A stretch of DNA of 64,000 nt from Streptomyces canus 299MFChir4.1 (lineage in GTDB: Bacteria > Actinomycetota > Actinomycetes > Streptomycetales > Streptomycetaceae), in assembly GCF_000383615.1 (NCBI RefSeq), contig NZ_KB911583.1, forward strand, positions 781,462-845,461, in the 5' to 3' direction. The notes beneath the pieces were generated by a model. The model saw only the letters and a program-made list of their open reading frames with translations, had not been told where the DNA came from and made no database searches. Position 1 is the first letter of the stretch. Every line of letters starts with the position of its first letter. The position numbers and the translations under genes are program-made. Shown here one piece after another: positions 16,247 to 24,181 of the stretch.

Positions 16247-16816
16247 TCAGTCCGAGGGCCAGCCGTCCCGCCCCGCCAGATGCAGCACGAGGGCCGCGAT
16301 GTTCCACGCGTCGTCCTCGCCGCGGTGATGCCGCCCTTCGAGGGGCAGCCCCGCGATGCCGAGCGCTTGCGCCATCCCGGGGCGCTTGCGCAGGCCGTGC
16401 ACCTCCGTGAAGACCGCCTTGGCGTTGGTGTGGCGGCGGCCGAAGGGGTACGGCGTCCTCGTGGCCCCGCACTGCCGGGTGAACTGGTGACGGTCGTAGT
16501 CACCCCAACTCGCCCATGGGCGGGCGCCGGAGGCGTGTTCGGAGGCCAGTCGGCGGCAGGCCTCCCCGAAGGACAGGCCCCCGTCGACCTCGTCCTGGGT
16601 GAGGCCGGTCAACTCCGTGCAGAAGTCGCTCACTTCGGACCGGGCGGGGCGCACCAGGATCCGGTGCCGTTCGACGCGCTCGGCGGTCGACAGGTCGACG
16701 ACCGTCAGCCCGATCTCGATGATCTCGGAGACCGCGCGCGGGGGAGGGGAACCGGGCCAGCACGTGGCTTCGACGTCCACCACGTTCAGGAGGGGCTTGG
16801 TGCACGTGCTGTTCAT
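16247..16816 (-). CDS. DEDDh-type 3'-5' exonuclease (ERI-1/RNase T-like)
   Basis: 189 residues with the DnaQ-like exonuclease fold. Exo I motif VVDVEATCW (D and E), Exo II region ASWGDYDRHQF with the second Asp, and Exo III HHRGEDDAWNIAAL with the His and Asp of the DEDDh type. The layout resembles KapD/ERI-1-type RNA exonucleases rather than the polymerase epsilon subunit. The ATG at 16816 is only 7 bp after a TACGGT box that fits a -10 element, suggesting a leaderless transcript. It is divergent from the DUF1996 gene. Confidence 0.87.
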   Translation of the reverse strand: MNSTCTKPLLNVVDVEATCWPGSPPPRAVSEIIEIGLTVVDLSTAERVERHRILVRPARSEVSDFCTELTGLTQDEVDGGLSFGEACRRLASEHASGARPWASWGDYDRHQFTRQCGATRTPYPFGRRHTNAKAVFTEVHGLRKRPGMAQALGIAGLPLEGRHHRGEDDAWNIAALVLHLAGRDGWPSD

Positions 16817-17013
16817 GACGAGAACCGTAGGGGGGCAGATGTGTGCGAGTCATCTCGTTTTCCCTGCACGGAGGTTCGGAAGGGGTGGTGGAACCCCGTG
16901 TTCCGTATGAGAGTGCTGTGAATTTCCGAGGCGCTTGAACACGGGGGGCCCGCCGTCCGTATGGGGCGGGGGACTTGCATGCCCGGAGAGCCGACACGCG
17001 CAGGAGTACATCC

Positions 17014-19113
17014 GTGGGACGCAGTAATCGCAGACGACCGACAGGCGCACGACGTGCGACCTTCGCCGCAGTGGCCTTGATGCTCGGGGGTGGTGGCCTG
17101 GTCGCGGTGAATGTGTACGCCTCCGCCACGGAGAGCGGCACGCCGCAGCAGACGTCGTGGGGAGCCGTCACGATCGACTGCCCGGACGTCGGCGACACGC
17201 TCACCAACGTGCCCGACGGGTCGAGGGCGGACGTCGACAAGGAACTCGCGCTGCTGGACCAGCAGATAGCCGAGGCCTACCAGCAGCTCCAGGACCCGTC
17301 GGTGCAGGACCGGGAGTCCGCGCAGAGCCGTATCGTCGACCCACTCCAGCAGAACCGGGCCGCCACGATCGAGCGCATCACCGCGGCCCTCGAACGCACG
17401 GGAGAAAAGCCGGACGGCCTCGGCGACATGGCCGACTGCACCCTGCGCGAGACCGAGAACCAGAACGGCGGTCAGGACCAGCAGCAGGGTGACGGCCAGA
17501 ACCAGGACGGCCAGAGCCAGGACCAGCAGCAGGGCGACGGCCAGGACCAGGGCGGCCAGCAGCAGGGCAACGGCGGGCAGGCCGGCAACGGCCCCGTGGC
17601 CGCCGACTACGCCGACATCAACAGTGCCCCACCCGCCGCACAGGCCCCGCCGGCTCAGGGCGACGCCTCCCGCGGCACCTTCGTGACCAGCTGCGGTGTG
17701 AACGCCAACGGCCTGTTCAACTCGGACAACGTCATCGTCGCCCCGGGTGTCTCCAACGGCGCCCACCACTTCCACGACTACATCGGCAACCAGTCCAACA
17801 CCGCCTTCGCGAGCGACCAGGACCTGGCGAACGCCGAGACGAGCTGTGCCGACCAGGGCGACAAGTCCACGTACTACTGGCCCGTGATCCGGCTCCAGAA
17901 CGGAACGCAGGAACAGGACGCCAACAAGCCCGGCGGCGGTGTCGAGGGCAACGCCGGCCAGATCGTCACCCCCAAGGAAGTGACGCTGACGTTCGTGGGC
18001 AACCCCCGCAGCAAGGTCACCGCTATGCCGCGGCTGCTGCGCATCATCACCGGCGACGCCAAGGCCTTCGTCAACGGCACCGCCAACGCCAACGCGTCCT
18101 GGAGCTGCACCGGGTTCGAGGACCGGCAGCTGAAGGACAAGTACCCGCTGTGCCCGCAGGGCAGTGACGTGGTGCGCACGTTCAAGTTCCAGAGCTGCTG
18201 GGACGGCCGCAACATCGACAGCGCCAACCACCGCACCCACGTGGCGTTCGCCCAGAACGACGGCACCTGCGCGAACGGCTTCAAGGCCATTCCGCAGCTG
18301 GTCCAGCGGATCGTCTACGACGTCGACGCGCCGAGCCTGAACGACGGTGGCCGCACGACTCCGCTGTTCGCGGTCGACTCCTTCCCGGAGCAGCTGCACA
18401 AGCCCGTCACCGACCACGGCGACTTCATCAACGTCTTCGACGAGAACCTGATGAACGAGATGGTCGGCTGCATCAACGACGGCCGTGAGTGCGGCGCGGG
18501 CACGGGCCAGGACGACCCGGGCAATGGCGGCGGCGACAACGGTGGCGGCGACAACGGCAACGGTGGCGGCGGCAATGGCGACAACGGTGGCGGCTCCGCC
18601 CCGGACCCGGGCGCCAGCCAGGACCCGGGTAACGGGGACGGCAACGGCAACGGCAACGACAACGGCAACGGCAACGGCAACGGCTCCCAGGACAACCCCG
18701 GAAACAGCGACGAGCCGCAGCAGCCGACGCAGACCGCCGAAGCCCCGGCAGGCGGTCAGACGACCGCCCCGGCCGACAACGAGCCGAAGACCTACAGCTC
18801 ACCCACCGCCCACAGCACGACCGCCCCTTCGCCCAAGAGCGAGAGCGAGAGCGAGAGCGGGACCGGTAACGGAAGCGGTAACGGGAACGGCAACGGCAAC
18901 GATCAGGCGACCCAGCCCACCCCCCAGGACGACACCACCACCGAGGCCCCCGGCGCTGTCGCCCAGCCCCCGCTCGCCGCACAGCCGGCACCTCAGGGCA
19001 ACCAGGGCAGCCTCGCCGAGACCGGCACCCAGTTGTGGCCGGCCGCGCTCGGCGCGATCCTCCTGATCTCCGGCTTCGTTCTCCTGCGACGGACCAGCCG
19101 CCGCTCCATGTGA
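17014..19113 (+). CDS. DUF1996 cell-wall protein with LAETG sortase signal
   Basis: 699-residue secreted protein. GTG at 17014 with AGGAG RBS begins a basic N-region and a hydrophobic signal segment ([20 protein letters not shown]). A helical region (about 50-140) is followed by a Gln/Gly/Asp-rich repeat tract, then the DUF1996 domain (about 195-500: [46 protein letters not shown]), a long Gly/Asn/Asp linker and a C-terminal LAETG motif, hydrophobic segment and RRTSRR tail. LAxTG signals are the substrates of class E sortases, so the protein should be covalently attached to peptidoglycan. DUF1996 proteins are fairly common in fungi and actinomycetes; function unknown. Confidence 0.9.
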   Translation: MGRSNRRRPTGARRATFAAVALMLGGGGLVAVNVYASATESGTPQQTSWGAVTIDCPDVGDTLTNVPDGSRADVDKELALLDQQIAEAYQQLQDPSVQDRESAQSRIVDPLQQNRAATIERITAALERTGEKPDGLGDMADCTLRETENQNGGQDQQQGDGQNQDGQSQDQQQGDGQDQGGQQQGNGGQAGNGPVAADYADINSAPPAAQAPPAQGDASRGTFVTSCGVNANGLFNSDNVIVAPGVSNGAHHFHDYIGNQSNTAFASDQDLANAETSCADQGDKSTYYWPVIRLQNGTQEQDANKPGGGVEGNAGQIVTPKEVTLTFVGNPRSKVTAMPRLLRIITGDAKAFVNGTANANASWSCTGFEDRQLKDKYPLCPQGSDVVRTFKFQSCWDGRNIDSANHRTHVAFAQNDGTCANGFKAIPQLVQRIVYDVDAPSLNDGGRTTPLFAVDSFPEQLHKPVTDHGDFINVFDENLMNEMVGCINDGRECGAGTGQDDPGNGGGDNGGGDNGNGGGGNGDNGGGSAPDPGASQDPGNGDGNGNGNDNGNGNGNGSQDNPGNSDEPQQPTQTAEAPAGGQTTAPADNEPKTYSSPTAHSTTAPSPKSESESESGTGNGSGNGNGNGNDQATQPTPQDDTTTEAPGAVAQPPLAAQPAPQGNQGSLAETGTQLWPAALGAILLISGFVLLRRTSRRSM

Positions 19114-19150
19114 CACCGACCGGCACGAGCCGGAAGCAGCACGAGTTATA

Positions 19151-19203
19151 AGCAGGGGTGGCTGTCCGCCGCGCAGCTCCACCGGCGGACAGCCACCCCT
19201 GCT
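19151..19203 (+). terminator. Perfect 20-bp hairpin after the DUF1996 gene
   Basis: 19151-19170 and 19184-19203 are perfect reverse complements, separated by a 13-nt loop, 38 bp after the stop. There is no U-tract, as is usual for Streptomyces terminators. It is the strongest hairpin noticed in the window. Confidence 0.85.
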
Positions 19204-19408
19204 CGGCCCCCCGCCGACATGGCACGTCAAGATCGACGTGGTAATTCTTGGTCTGGAAACCGAATTCGGACCGTACCCCCGGCGGCCGCCTCGGGATATG
19301 CAGTTGTATCCGCGAGCCGAGCTGAACAAGGGCGACCGCTGATACCCGCGGGACAATGCTCCCGGTGAGGCTTGACGGGCCATGTCGTCCCCCCTTCCGG
19401 GAGTGCCC

Positions 19409-20225
19409 ATGTCTCTGCGCCGACCCCGCCTGCGAGCGGCGTCCGCCCTCGGTCTGCCTGGCCGCGCTGGCCCCGACCACGGCCGGTGCCACCGCCGACT
19501 CGTCGGGTGACCAGACGCTTCAGCGCCAGCTCGACGACTTCGTGCACCAATGCGGCGGGCCACCCGGAGCCATCGCCGTCCTGCGGACCGAGCAGCGGAC
19601 CCGCGTCGTGCGCGCCGGAGCCGCCGACCTCCGCCGGGTCGCTCGCCCGCCCCCGACGACCACATGCCCATCGCGAGCACGGCCAAGGCCTTCAGCGGGG
19701 CGGTGGCCCTCACTGGGCAAACGGCTTCCCCGACTCCCCGCCGCGTGGCGGTCGGTGACGCTCCGTCAACTTCTCAAGCACACAAGCGGCCTGCCGGACT
19801 ACTCCCGCAGCGACGGGTTCCTCAACGAGCTGCGGGCCGACCCGCACCACCACTTCGACTCCCGGCACCTGCTCGACTTCGTCGCCGACCAACCCCTGCT
19901 CTTCAAGCCGGGCTCGCAGTACCGCTACTCGAACTCGGACAACATCGCCGTAGCCCTCATGGCGGAGGCGGCGCCCACACGCCGTACGAGGACCTCCTGC
20001 GCGAGCTCGTCTACGCACCCCTGCGGCTGCACTCCACCCCGGAGGACGGGTACGAGACGCGATGCGGAGTCGTCCTCGGCCCCACGGGCGACACGCTCGG
20101 GTACACCCAGTTGATCGCGGCCACCCCCGACGGCCGCCGTTCACCGACCTTCTCGGTCACCGCTCGGATCACCCAGTCCTCCGACGCGGAAAAGCTGGGG
20201 AGAATGCGTGCCATTGAGGAGAACT
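19409..20225 (+). pseudogene. Decayed serine hydrolase (beta-lactamase / D-Ala-D-Ala carboxypeptidase family)
   Basis: Fragments of one protein lie in different plus-strand frames. They are: a signal-peptide start (MSLRRPRLRAASALGL, ATG 19409); DQTLQRQLDDFVHQCGGPPGAIAVLR; the SxxK motif in HMPIASTAKAFSGAVAL; RSVTLRQLLKHTSGLPDYSRS; the YSN motif in YRYSNSDNIAVALMAEA; YEDLLRELVYAPLRLH; and the C-terminus GDTLGYTQLIAATPDGRR. At least four frame changes are needed, and segments expected after the SxxK motif and before the C-terminus are missing. The number of lesions makes sequencing error unlikely. It is a class C-like hydrolase relic, not functional. Confidence 0.8.
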
Positions 20226-20283
20226 TAGTCTGCGCATTACTGTCGGAAAGAATCGGTAATCGTTTTTCCGCTGCCGCGGGAAT

Positions 20284-21210
20284 TCAACTCACCACGATTT
20301 CCCAGGTGTCGACGGCGTAATGGACCGACATTCCGTTGCGTGCGTACAGCGCGGGGGCGCCGGTGGCGTTCTCGGTGTCCACGCCGAGTCCCGCGGTGTC
20401 CCGCCCCCGGGCCGCGAAGGCCGCGAACGCCTGCCGCAGCAGCAGCGCGCCGAGGCCCCGGCCGCGGGCCTCGCGGACGACTCCGAGGCTGCGGATCCAT
20501 CCCATGGCCTCGCGGTCGTCGCGGGCGATCAGGAAGCCGACGTCCCCGAGGTCCTCGGTGGAGACGAGCCACACCAGGGACCAGTCGAGCCGGTCGGCGT
20601 GGATGTCGGCCAGCCAATGCTCGTACGAGCGCGGCTGGAAGTCGAAGTGCTCGGCGAAGGCGGCCTGGTAGAGGGCGTGCGCCTGCTTGCGGTCCGCCTC
20701 GTCGGCGCAGGCCCGCACCCGAACGCCCGCGGGCGGCTCGGGCGGCAGGTCCACGCCGGACCGCAGCGCCCGCTCCAGCACGTGATAGCGGCGTACGACC
20801 GACCAGCCGCGCGCCCGTATCAGCGCCAGGCCGGTCGTGGGCGCCGCGTTCAGGTGCAGATGGAGCACGGCCTTCGAGGCACCGTTCGCCCGGGCCTTTT
20901 CGAGCGCCCTGGTCTCGACGGCCTCCAGGAGGAGTTCACCGGCCTGCTGGTGGTCGGGCAGTACGTAGTGGTCGGCGTCGATGCGCTCGCCCTTCGAGTC
21001 GTCCCACACCAGGGCGTGCGCCACCAGACGAGGCCCGTCGAAGGCCAGCCAGGAGTCGCGGTCGAGGTCGGTCTCGGGCCTGCCCAGATCGGACTCCACC
21101 GAGTGCAGATCGGTCTCGGGCCGTCCGATCTCGATCCGGTCGATCTCATTGAGCAACTCGGTGACGGCCGGCGCGTCGGTGGGCGCGGCAGCGCGCAGCA
21201 GGTAGGGCAT
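20284..21210 (-). CDS. Double-GNAT N-acetyltransferase (MshD-like size)
   Basis: 308 residues comprising two tandem GNAT folds (about 1-145 and 155-308), the arrangement seen in mycothiol synthase and its relatives. Only the C-terminal copy has a good acetyl-CoA motif A: SLGVVREARGRGLGALLLRQAF, followed by GLGVDTENATGAPALYARNG. A short internal duplication, GRPETDL, occurs twice 15 residues apart near residues 29-50. ATG at 21210. It is unlikely to be the cell's MshD solely on this evidence; substrate unknown. It converges on the decayed serine hydrolase. Confidence 0.83.
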   Translation of the reverse strand: MPYLLRAAAPTDAPAVTELLNEIDRIEIGRPETDLHSVESDLGRPETDLDRDSWLAFDGPRLVAHALVWDDSKGERIDADHYVLPDHQQAGELLLEAVETRALEKARANGASKAVLHLHLNAAPTTGLALIRARGWSVVRRYHVLERALRSGVDLPPEPPAGVRVRACADEADRKQAHALYQAAFAEHFDFQPRSYEHWLADIHADRLDWSLVWLVSTEDLGDVGFLIARDDREAMGWIRSLGVVREARGRGLGALLLRQAFAAFAARGRDTAGLGVDTENATGAPALYARNGMSVHYAVDTWEIVVS

Positions 21211-21583
21211 GAGGCAAGGGTCGGAGGCGGGCGCGACGGCCGCAAACGAGTTTGCGTGAGCGGGGAGAAGGCGTTCTCACGACCTTGGTAGGCTGCGGCT
21301 GTTGATCATGAACGCCTGCAGGGCCTTTGCGGGACCTTTGTGGAGAGTCGTCAAGTGTGGCGCATGGTACGCCTGTTGGCACTGTGACGACTGATAAGAT
21401 CATTACACTTTTCAGTAGGCTGATGACGCGTCATACGCGCGTACGGGGGACAGCCAAAACGGCCCCATCGTGAAGGAGTGACGGTTGGTCCGCCGGTAAG
21501 GCCCGCGCCGCACGGCGGCGGGCGGTTCCGGGGGTCCCATGCACGGTCAGTCTCCCGACGCGAGGCGACTTGAAGAGAGTCTC
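21211..21583. other. 373-bp control region upstream of the conservon
   Basis: Divergent region between the GNAT gene and the conservon. It contains an AT-rich patch (GATAAGATCATTACACTTTTC, about 21391-21411; written in part) and abutting palindromes described separately. No gene is seen. Confidence 0.6.
21423..21443. promoter_or_regulatory. Two abutting perfect palindromes upstream of the conservon
   Basis: ATGACGCGTCAT (21423-21434, 12 bp) and TACGCGCGTA (21434-21443, 10 bp) are each perfectly self-complementary and share one base. They lie about 140-160 bp before the first conservon start, downstream of an AT-rich patch. They look like a regulator-binding site; no promoter hexamers could be placed with confidence. 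Confidence 0.45.
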
Positions 21584-22777
21584 ATGACGTCATTGTTCGA
21601 AGATCCACTCCTGTGGGTCCTGCTCGTGGTACTCATCGCTGCGGTATTCGCAGTGATGCGCGCACGGAGAACCAACCTCCAGCTCCGCGCGAACAACAAC
21701 AAACTGCACGGCGACGTGGCGAGTGTGCGAGGTCAGCTCGCCGAGCTCCAGACGACCTACTCGTCGGTGAGCGCACGGCACGCCGCGGATCTGGAGGAGG
21801 TGCGCAAGGACGCCGAGTCGGCGACCAAGGCAACCCTGAAGTCGGCCGTCGGCACCCTGGCGACCCTCGCCGAGGAGCAGCTGTCCCTGCTCGACGGACT
21901 CCAGCAGAAGTACGGCGACGACCACGCGGTCCTCGCCGACCTGATGCTGGTCGACCACACCGGCAGCCAGTTCAGCCGGCGTACCAAGGGCATCTCGGTG
22001 CTCTGCGGCGGCTGGCTCGGCCGGCGTGACCGGGACGCCTCGGTGTACGACGTCGCCCGCAGCGCCCAGGGGCGGATCCGTGACTTCGAGCGGGTCAAGG
22101 TCCACGCGCAGGCCAACGTCGCGATCACCAGCCGGGCGGTCGAACCGGTCGCCATGGTCCTGGCCGAACTGCTGGACAACGCCACCAAGTACAGCGCCCC
22201 CGGCACCCCCGTCGAGATCAACATCCAGGCCGTCCCCACCGGGATCTGCCTGATCGTCGACGACGCCGGTCTCGGCATGGACCAGGAGACCAAGGCCCGC
22301 GCCGCGTCCCTGCTGACCACCGGCGGGGCCGTGGACATCACGAGCCTTGGCGACCCGCCCAAGTTCGGCTTCGCCCTCTCCGGGAAGCTCGCCGCCCACT
22401 ACGGATTCCACGTCTCCGTCGACGCCGTCTCCCCCTACGGCGGTGTGCGTGCCGTGATCCGGGTGCCCGAGAACCTCCTGACGGCGGACGTGCCCGCACC
22501 CGCACCCGCGCCCGTCGAACTCGACGACCACGAGGGCCTGCCCGCGGCGGCCAAGCCCACCCCGATCGCCTCCCTCGTCGTCGGACAGACGGCCGGAGGC
22601 CTGCCCAAGCGCCGTCGGCGCCGCAACGGCGCCGTCTCCGTGGTCGCCACGCCCGGCGCGGAGGTTCCCGACCTGGACGCGGCCGGCGAGGAGACCGCCT
22701 CACGGCTCAAGGCATTCGCTCGCGGAACCCTGCTCGGGCGGGACTCGGACAACACGGAAGGACCTCAGAACCAGTGA
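21584..22777 (+). CDS. cvnA: Conservon CvnA: membrane-anchored sensor-like ATPase
   Basis: 397 residues. One N-terminal membrane segment (LLWVLLVVLIAAVFAVM), a coiled region, then an HATPase domain with N-box ELLDNATKYSAPGTPVEI, G1 VDDAGLGMD and KFGFALSGKLAAHYGFHVSVD. It is much shorter than nitrate-sensor-type CvnA proteins, which carry an extracellular sensor domain; here the extracellular part is essentially absent. A phosphoacceptor His motif is not evident. The ATG at 21584 has GAAGAGAG upstream; the in-frame ATG at 21539 has none. CvnA starts the five-gene conservon, and its stop overlaps cvnB (GTGA). Such systems are proposed to act like G-protein-coupled sensors controlling development or metabolism. 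Confidence 0.88.
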   Translation: MTSLFEDPLLWVLLVVLIAAVFAVMRARRTNLQLRANNNKLHGDVASVRGQLAELQTTYSSVSARHAADLEEVRKDAESATKATLKSAVGTLATLAEEQLSLLDGLQQKYGDDHAVLADLMLVDHTGSQFSRRTKGISVLCGGWLGRRDRDASVYDVARSAQGRIRDFERVKVHAQANVAITSRAVEPVAMVLAELLDNATKYSAPGTPVEINIQAVPTGICLIVDDAGLGMDQETKARAASLLTTGGAVDITSLGDPPKFGFALSGKLAAHYGFHVSVDAVSPYGGVRAVIRVPENLLTADVPAPAPAPVELDDHEGLPAAAKPTPIASLVVGQTAGGLPKRRRRRNGAVSVVATPGAEVPDLDAAGEETASRLKAFARGTLLGRDSDNTEGPQNQ

Positions 22778-23175
22778 ATCCCGACCTGTCGTGGGTGCTG
22801 AACGACGTGCTCGAGGTACGCGGAGCCCGTCACGCCATCCTCGTCTCGGCGGACGGCCTGCTGATGCAGCGGTCCGACGGCATCGTCCGTGACGACGCCG
22901 AGCGGAACGCCGCCGCGATGAGCTCCCTGCAGTCCCTGTGCCGCAGCGTCGCCCCCTTCGTGGGGGGCGGCAAGGGCCTCTGGAAGCAGACACTGATCGA
23001 GTTCGACGGCGGATGGATCTTCCTCATCGCCGGGGGCAGCGGCTCCTACCTCGCCGTATCGACCGCGCTGGACGTCGACATGGAGGCCATGTCGATCCGG
23101 ATGCAGAAGACGGTGGGCGCATTGACCAAGGCGATGAGCGCGACCCCGCGCCAGAGCACCGGCGTAGACGCATGA
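22774..23175 (+). CDS. cvnB: Conservon CvnB: roadblock/LC7 domain protein
   Basis: 133 residues forming a single roadblock/LC7 domain: LSWVLNDVLEVRGARHAILVSADGLLMQRSDG, followed by the central helix NAAAMSSLQSLCRSVAPFVGGG and IFLIAGGSGSYLAVSTALDVD. Roadblock proteins of this type act as regulators of the partner small GTPase (MglB-like). GTG 22774 overlaps cvnA by 4 bp and its stop overlaps cvnC by 4 bp, so expression is coupled. Confidence 0.92.
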   Translation: MNPDLSWVLNDVLEVRGARHAILVSADGLLMQRSDGIVRDDAERNAAAMSSLQSLCRSVAPFVGGGKGLWKQTLIEFDGGWIFLIAGGSGSYLAVSTALDVDMEAMSIRMQKTVGALTKAMSATPRQSTGVDA

Positions 23176-23549
23176 CCTGGCCAGGCGAGGACGCTCCGGT
23201 AACCAGCGACTTCGTCCGCTCCTACGTCATCACGGGCGGTCGTCGTCTCCCCTCCGACGACGACCTGGCCCTGCACACGCTGGTGTGCCTGGCCCCCGAC
23301 CGGACCCTGCCGCTCGGGGCCGGCCCCGAGGTACGGGCCATCTGGGAGCTCTGTTCGGGCGGCTACCTGTCGGTCGCCGAAGTCGCCGGCCATCTGGGAC
23401 TGCCGGTCGGTGTGGCCCGACTGCTGCTGTCCGATTTATTCGAGCAGGGGCACCTCCTGCGCCGCGCTGAACCGGCCCCCGCCCAGCACGTTCCCCGAGC
23501 GATACTCGAGAAGGTTCTGCATGGACTCGAAACCCTCAACATCGGCTGA
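23172..23549 (+). CDS. cvnC: Conservon CvnC: DUF742 protein
   Basis: 125 residues of the DUF742 family: VRSYVITGGRRLPSDDDLALHTLV, then a winged-helix-like part WELCSGGYLSVAEVAGHLGLPVGVARLLLSDL and ILEKVLHGLETL. It is always found between the roadblock and GTPase genes of conservons. It overlaps cvnB by 4 bp and cvnD by 29 bp. The biochemical role is not established. Confidence 0.92.
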   Translation: MTWPGEDAPVTSDFVRSYVITGGRRLPSDDDLALHTLVCLAPDRTLPLGAGPEVRAIWELCSGGYLSVAEVAGHLGLPVGVARLLLSDLFEQGHLLRRAEPAPAQHVPRAILEKVLHGLETLNIG

Positions 23550-24129
23550 CCCCGGGGCGAACGGCTCCATCTACGTGTCCGCCGAGGTGACCACCGCCGC
23601 GAAGATCCTGGTGGTCGGACACTTCGCCGTGGGCAAGACGACCTTCATCGGGTCTCTGTCGGAGATCACTCCTCTGCGTACCGAGGAGAAGATGACCCAG
23701 GCGTCCATGCACGTCGACGACCTGCGCGGGGCGCCGGAGAAGGCGACCACCACCGTGGCGCTGGACTTCGGCCGGCTGACCCTGAGCGACGAGCTGGTGC
23801 TGTACCTGTTCGGCACCCCCGGACAGCAGCGCTTCATGCAGCTGTGGGAGGACATGGCGCGCGGCGCGCTCGGCGCCCTGCTCCTGGTCGACCCCTCACG
23901 CCTTGAGGAGACGTTCCCGGTCATCGACCTGATCGACGAGTACGGCCTCGAGTACGCGATCGCCGTCAACACCTTCTCGCAGACCAGCCACTTCGAGGAG
24001 GACGAGATCCGCGAAGCGCTCGACCTGCTTCCGGACACTCCCGTCATCTACTGCGACGCCCGCGACCAGCGCTCCTCCGCCCGCGCCCTGATCGCCCTCG
24101 TGCGCCACCTGCTCGACCGCGCCGCCTGA
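23521..24129 (+). CDS. cvnD: Conservon CvnD: small Ras-like GTPase
   Basis: 202 residues. P-loop VVGHFAVGKTTFIGSLSE, switch region TTTVALDFGRL, G3 FGTPGQQRFMQLW and G4-like AVNTF; the G4 is VNTF rather than NKxD, as is common in CvnD proteins. ATG at 23521 lies inside the end of cvnC and is read in another frame. Known conservon GTPases interact with the roadblock and sensor proteins, and nucleotide exchange is thought to relay the signal. Confidence 0.92.
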   Translation: MDSKPSTSADPGANGSIYVSAEVTTAAKILVVGHFAVGKTTFIGSLSEITPLRTEEKMTQASMHVDDLRGAPEKATTTVALDFGRLTLSDELVLYLFGTPGQQRFMQLWEDMARGALGALLLVDPSRLEETFPVIDLIDEYGLEYAIAVNTFSQTSHFEEDEIREALDLLPDTPVIYCDARDQRSSARALIALVRHLLDRAA

Positions 24130-24181
24130 ACCACCACCCCCCGCCCGGACCGCACGGTCCGGGCCACCAAAGGACACAGAC

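Noticed and set aside
14709..16472. A long minus-strand frame extending the nucleotidyltransferase to 587 codons
   Set aside because: The upstream part is low-complexity Pro/Thr/Arg text; ATG 15383 has a good RBS and gives a normal domain length.
17014..19113. Gly/Asn/Asp-rich tract read as possible assembly artefact
   Set aside because: The frame continues without disruption into a proper LAETG-TM-basic tail, so the repetitive stalk is genuine coding sequence.
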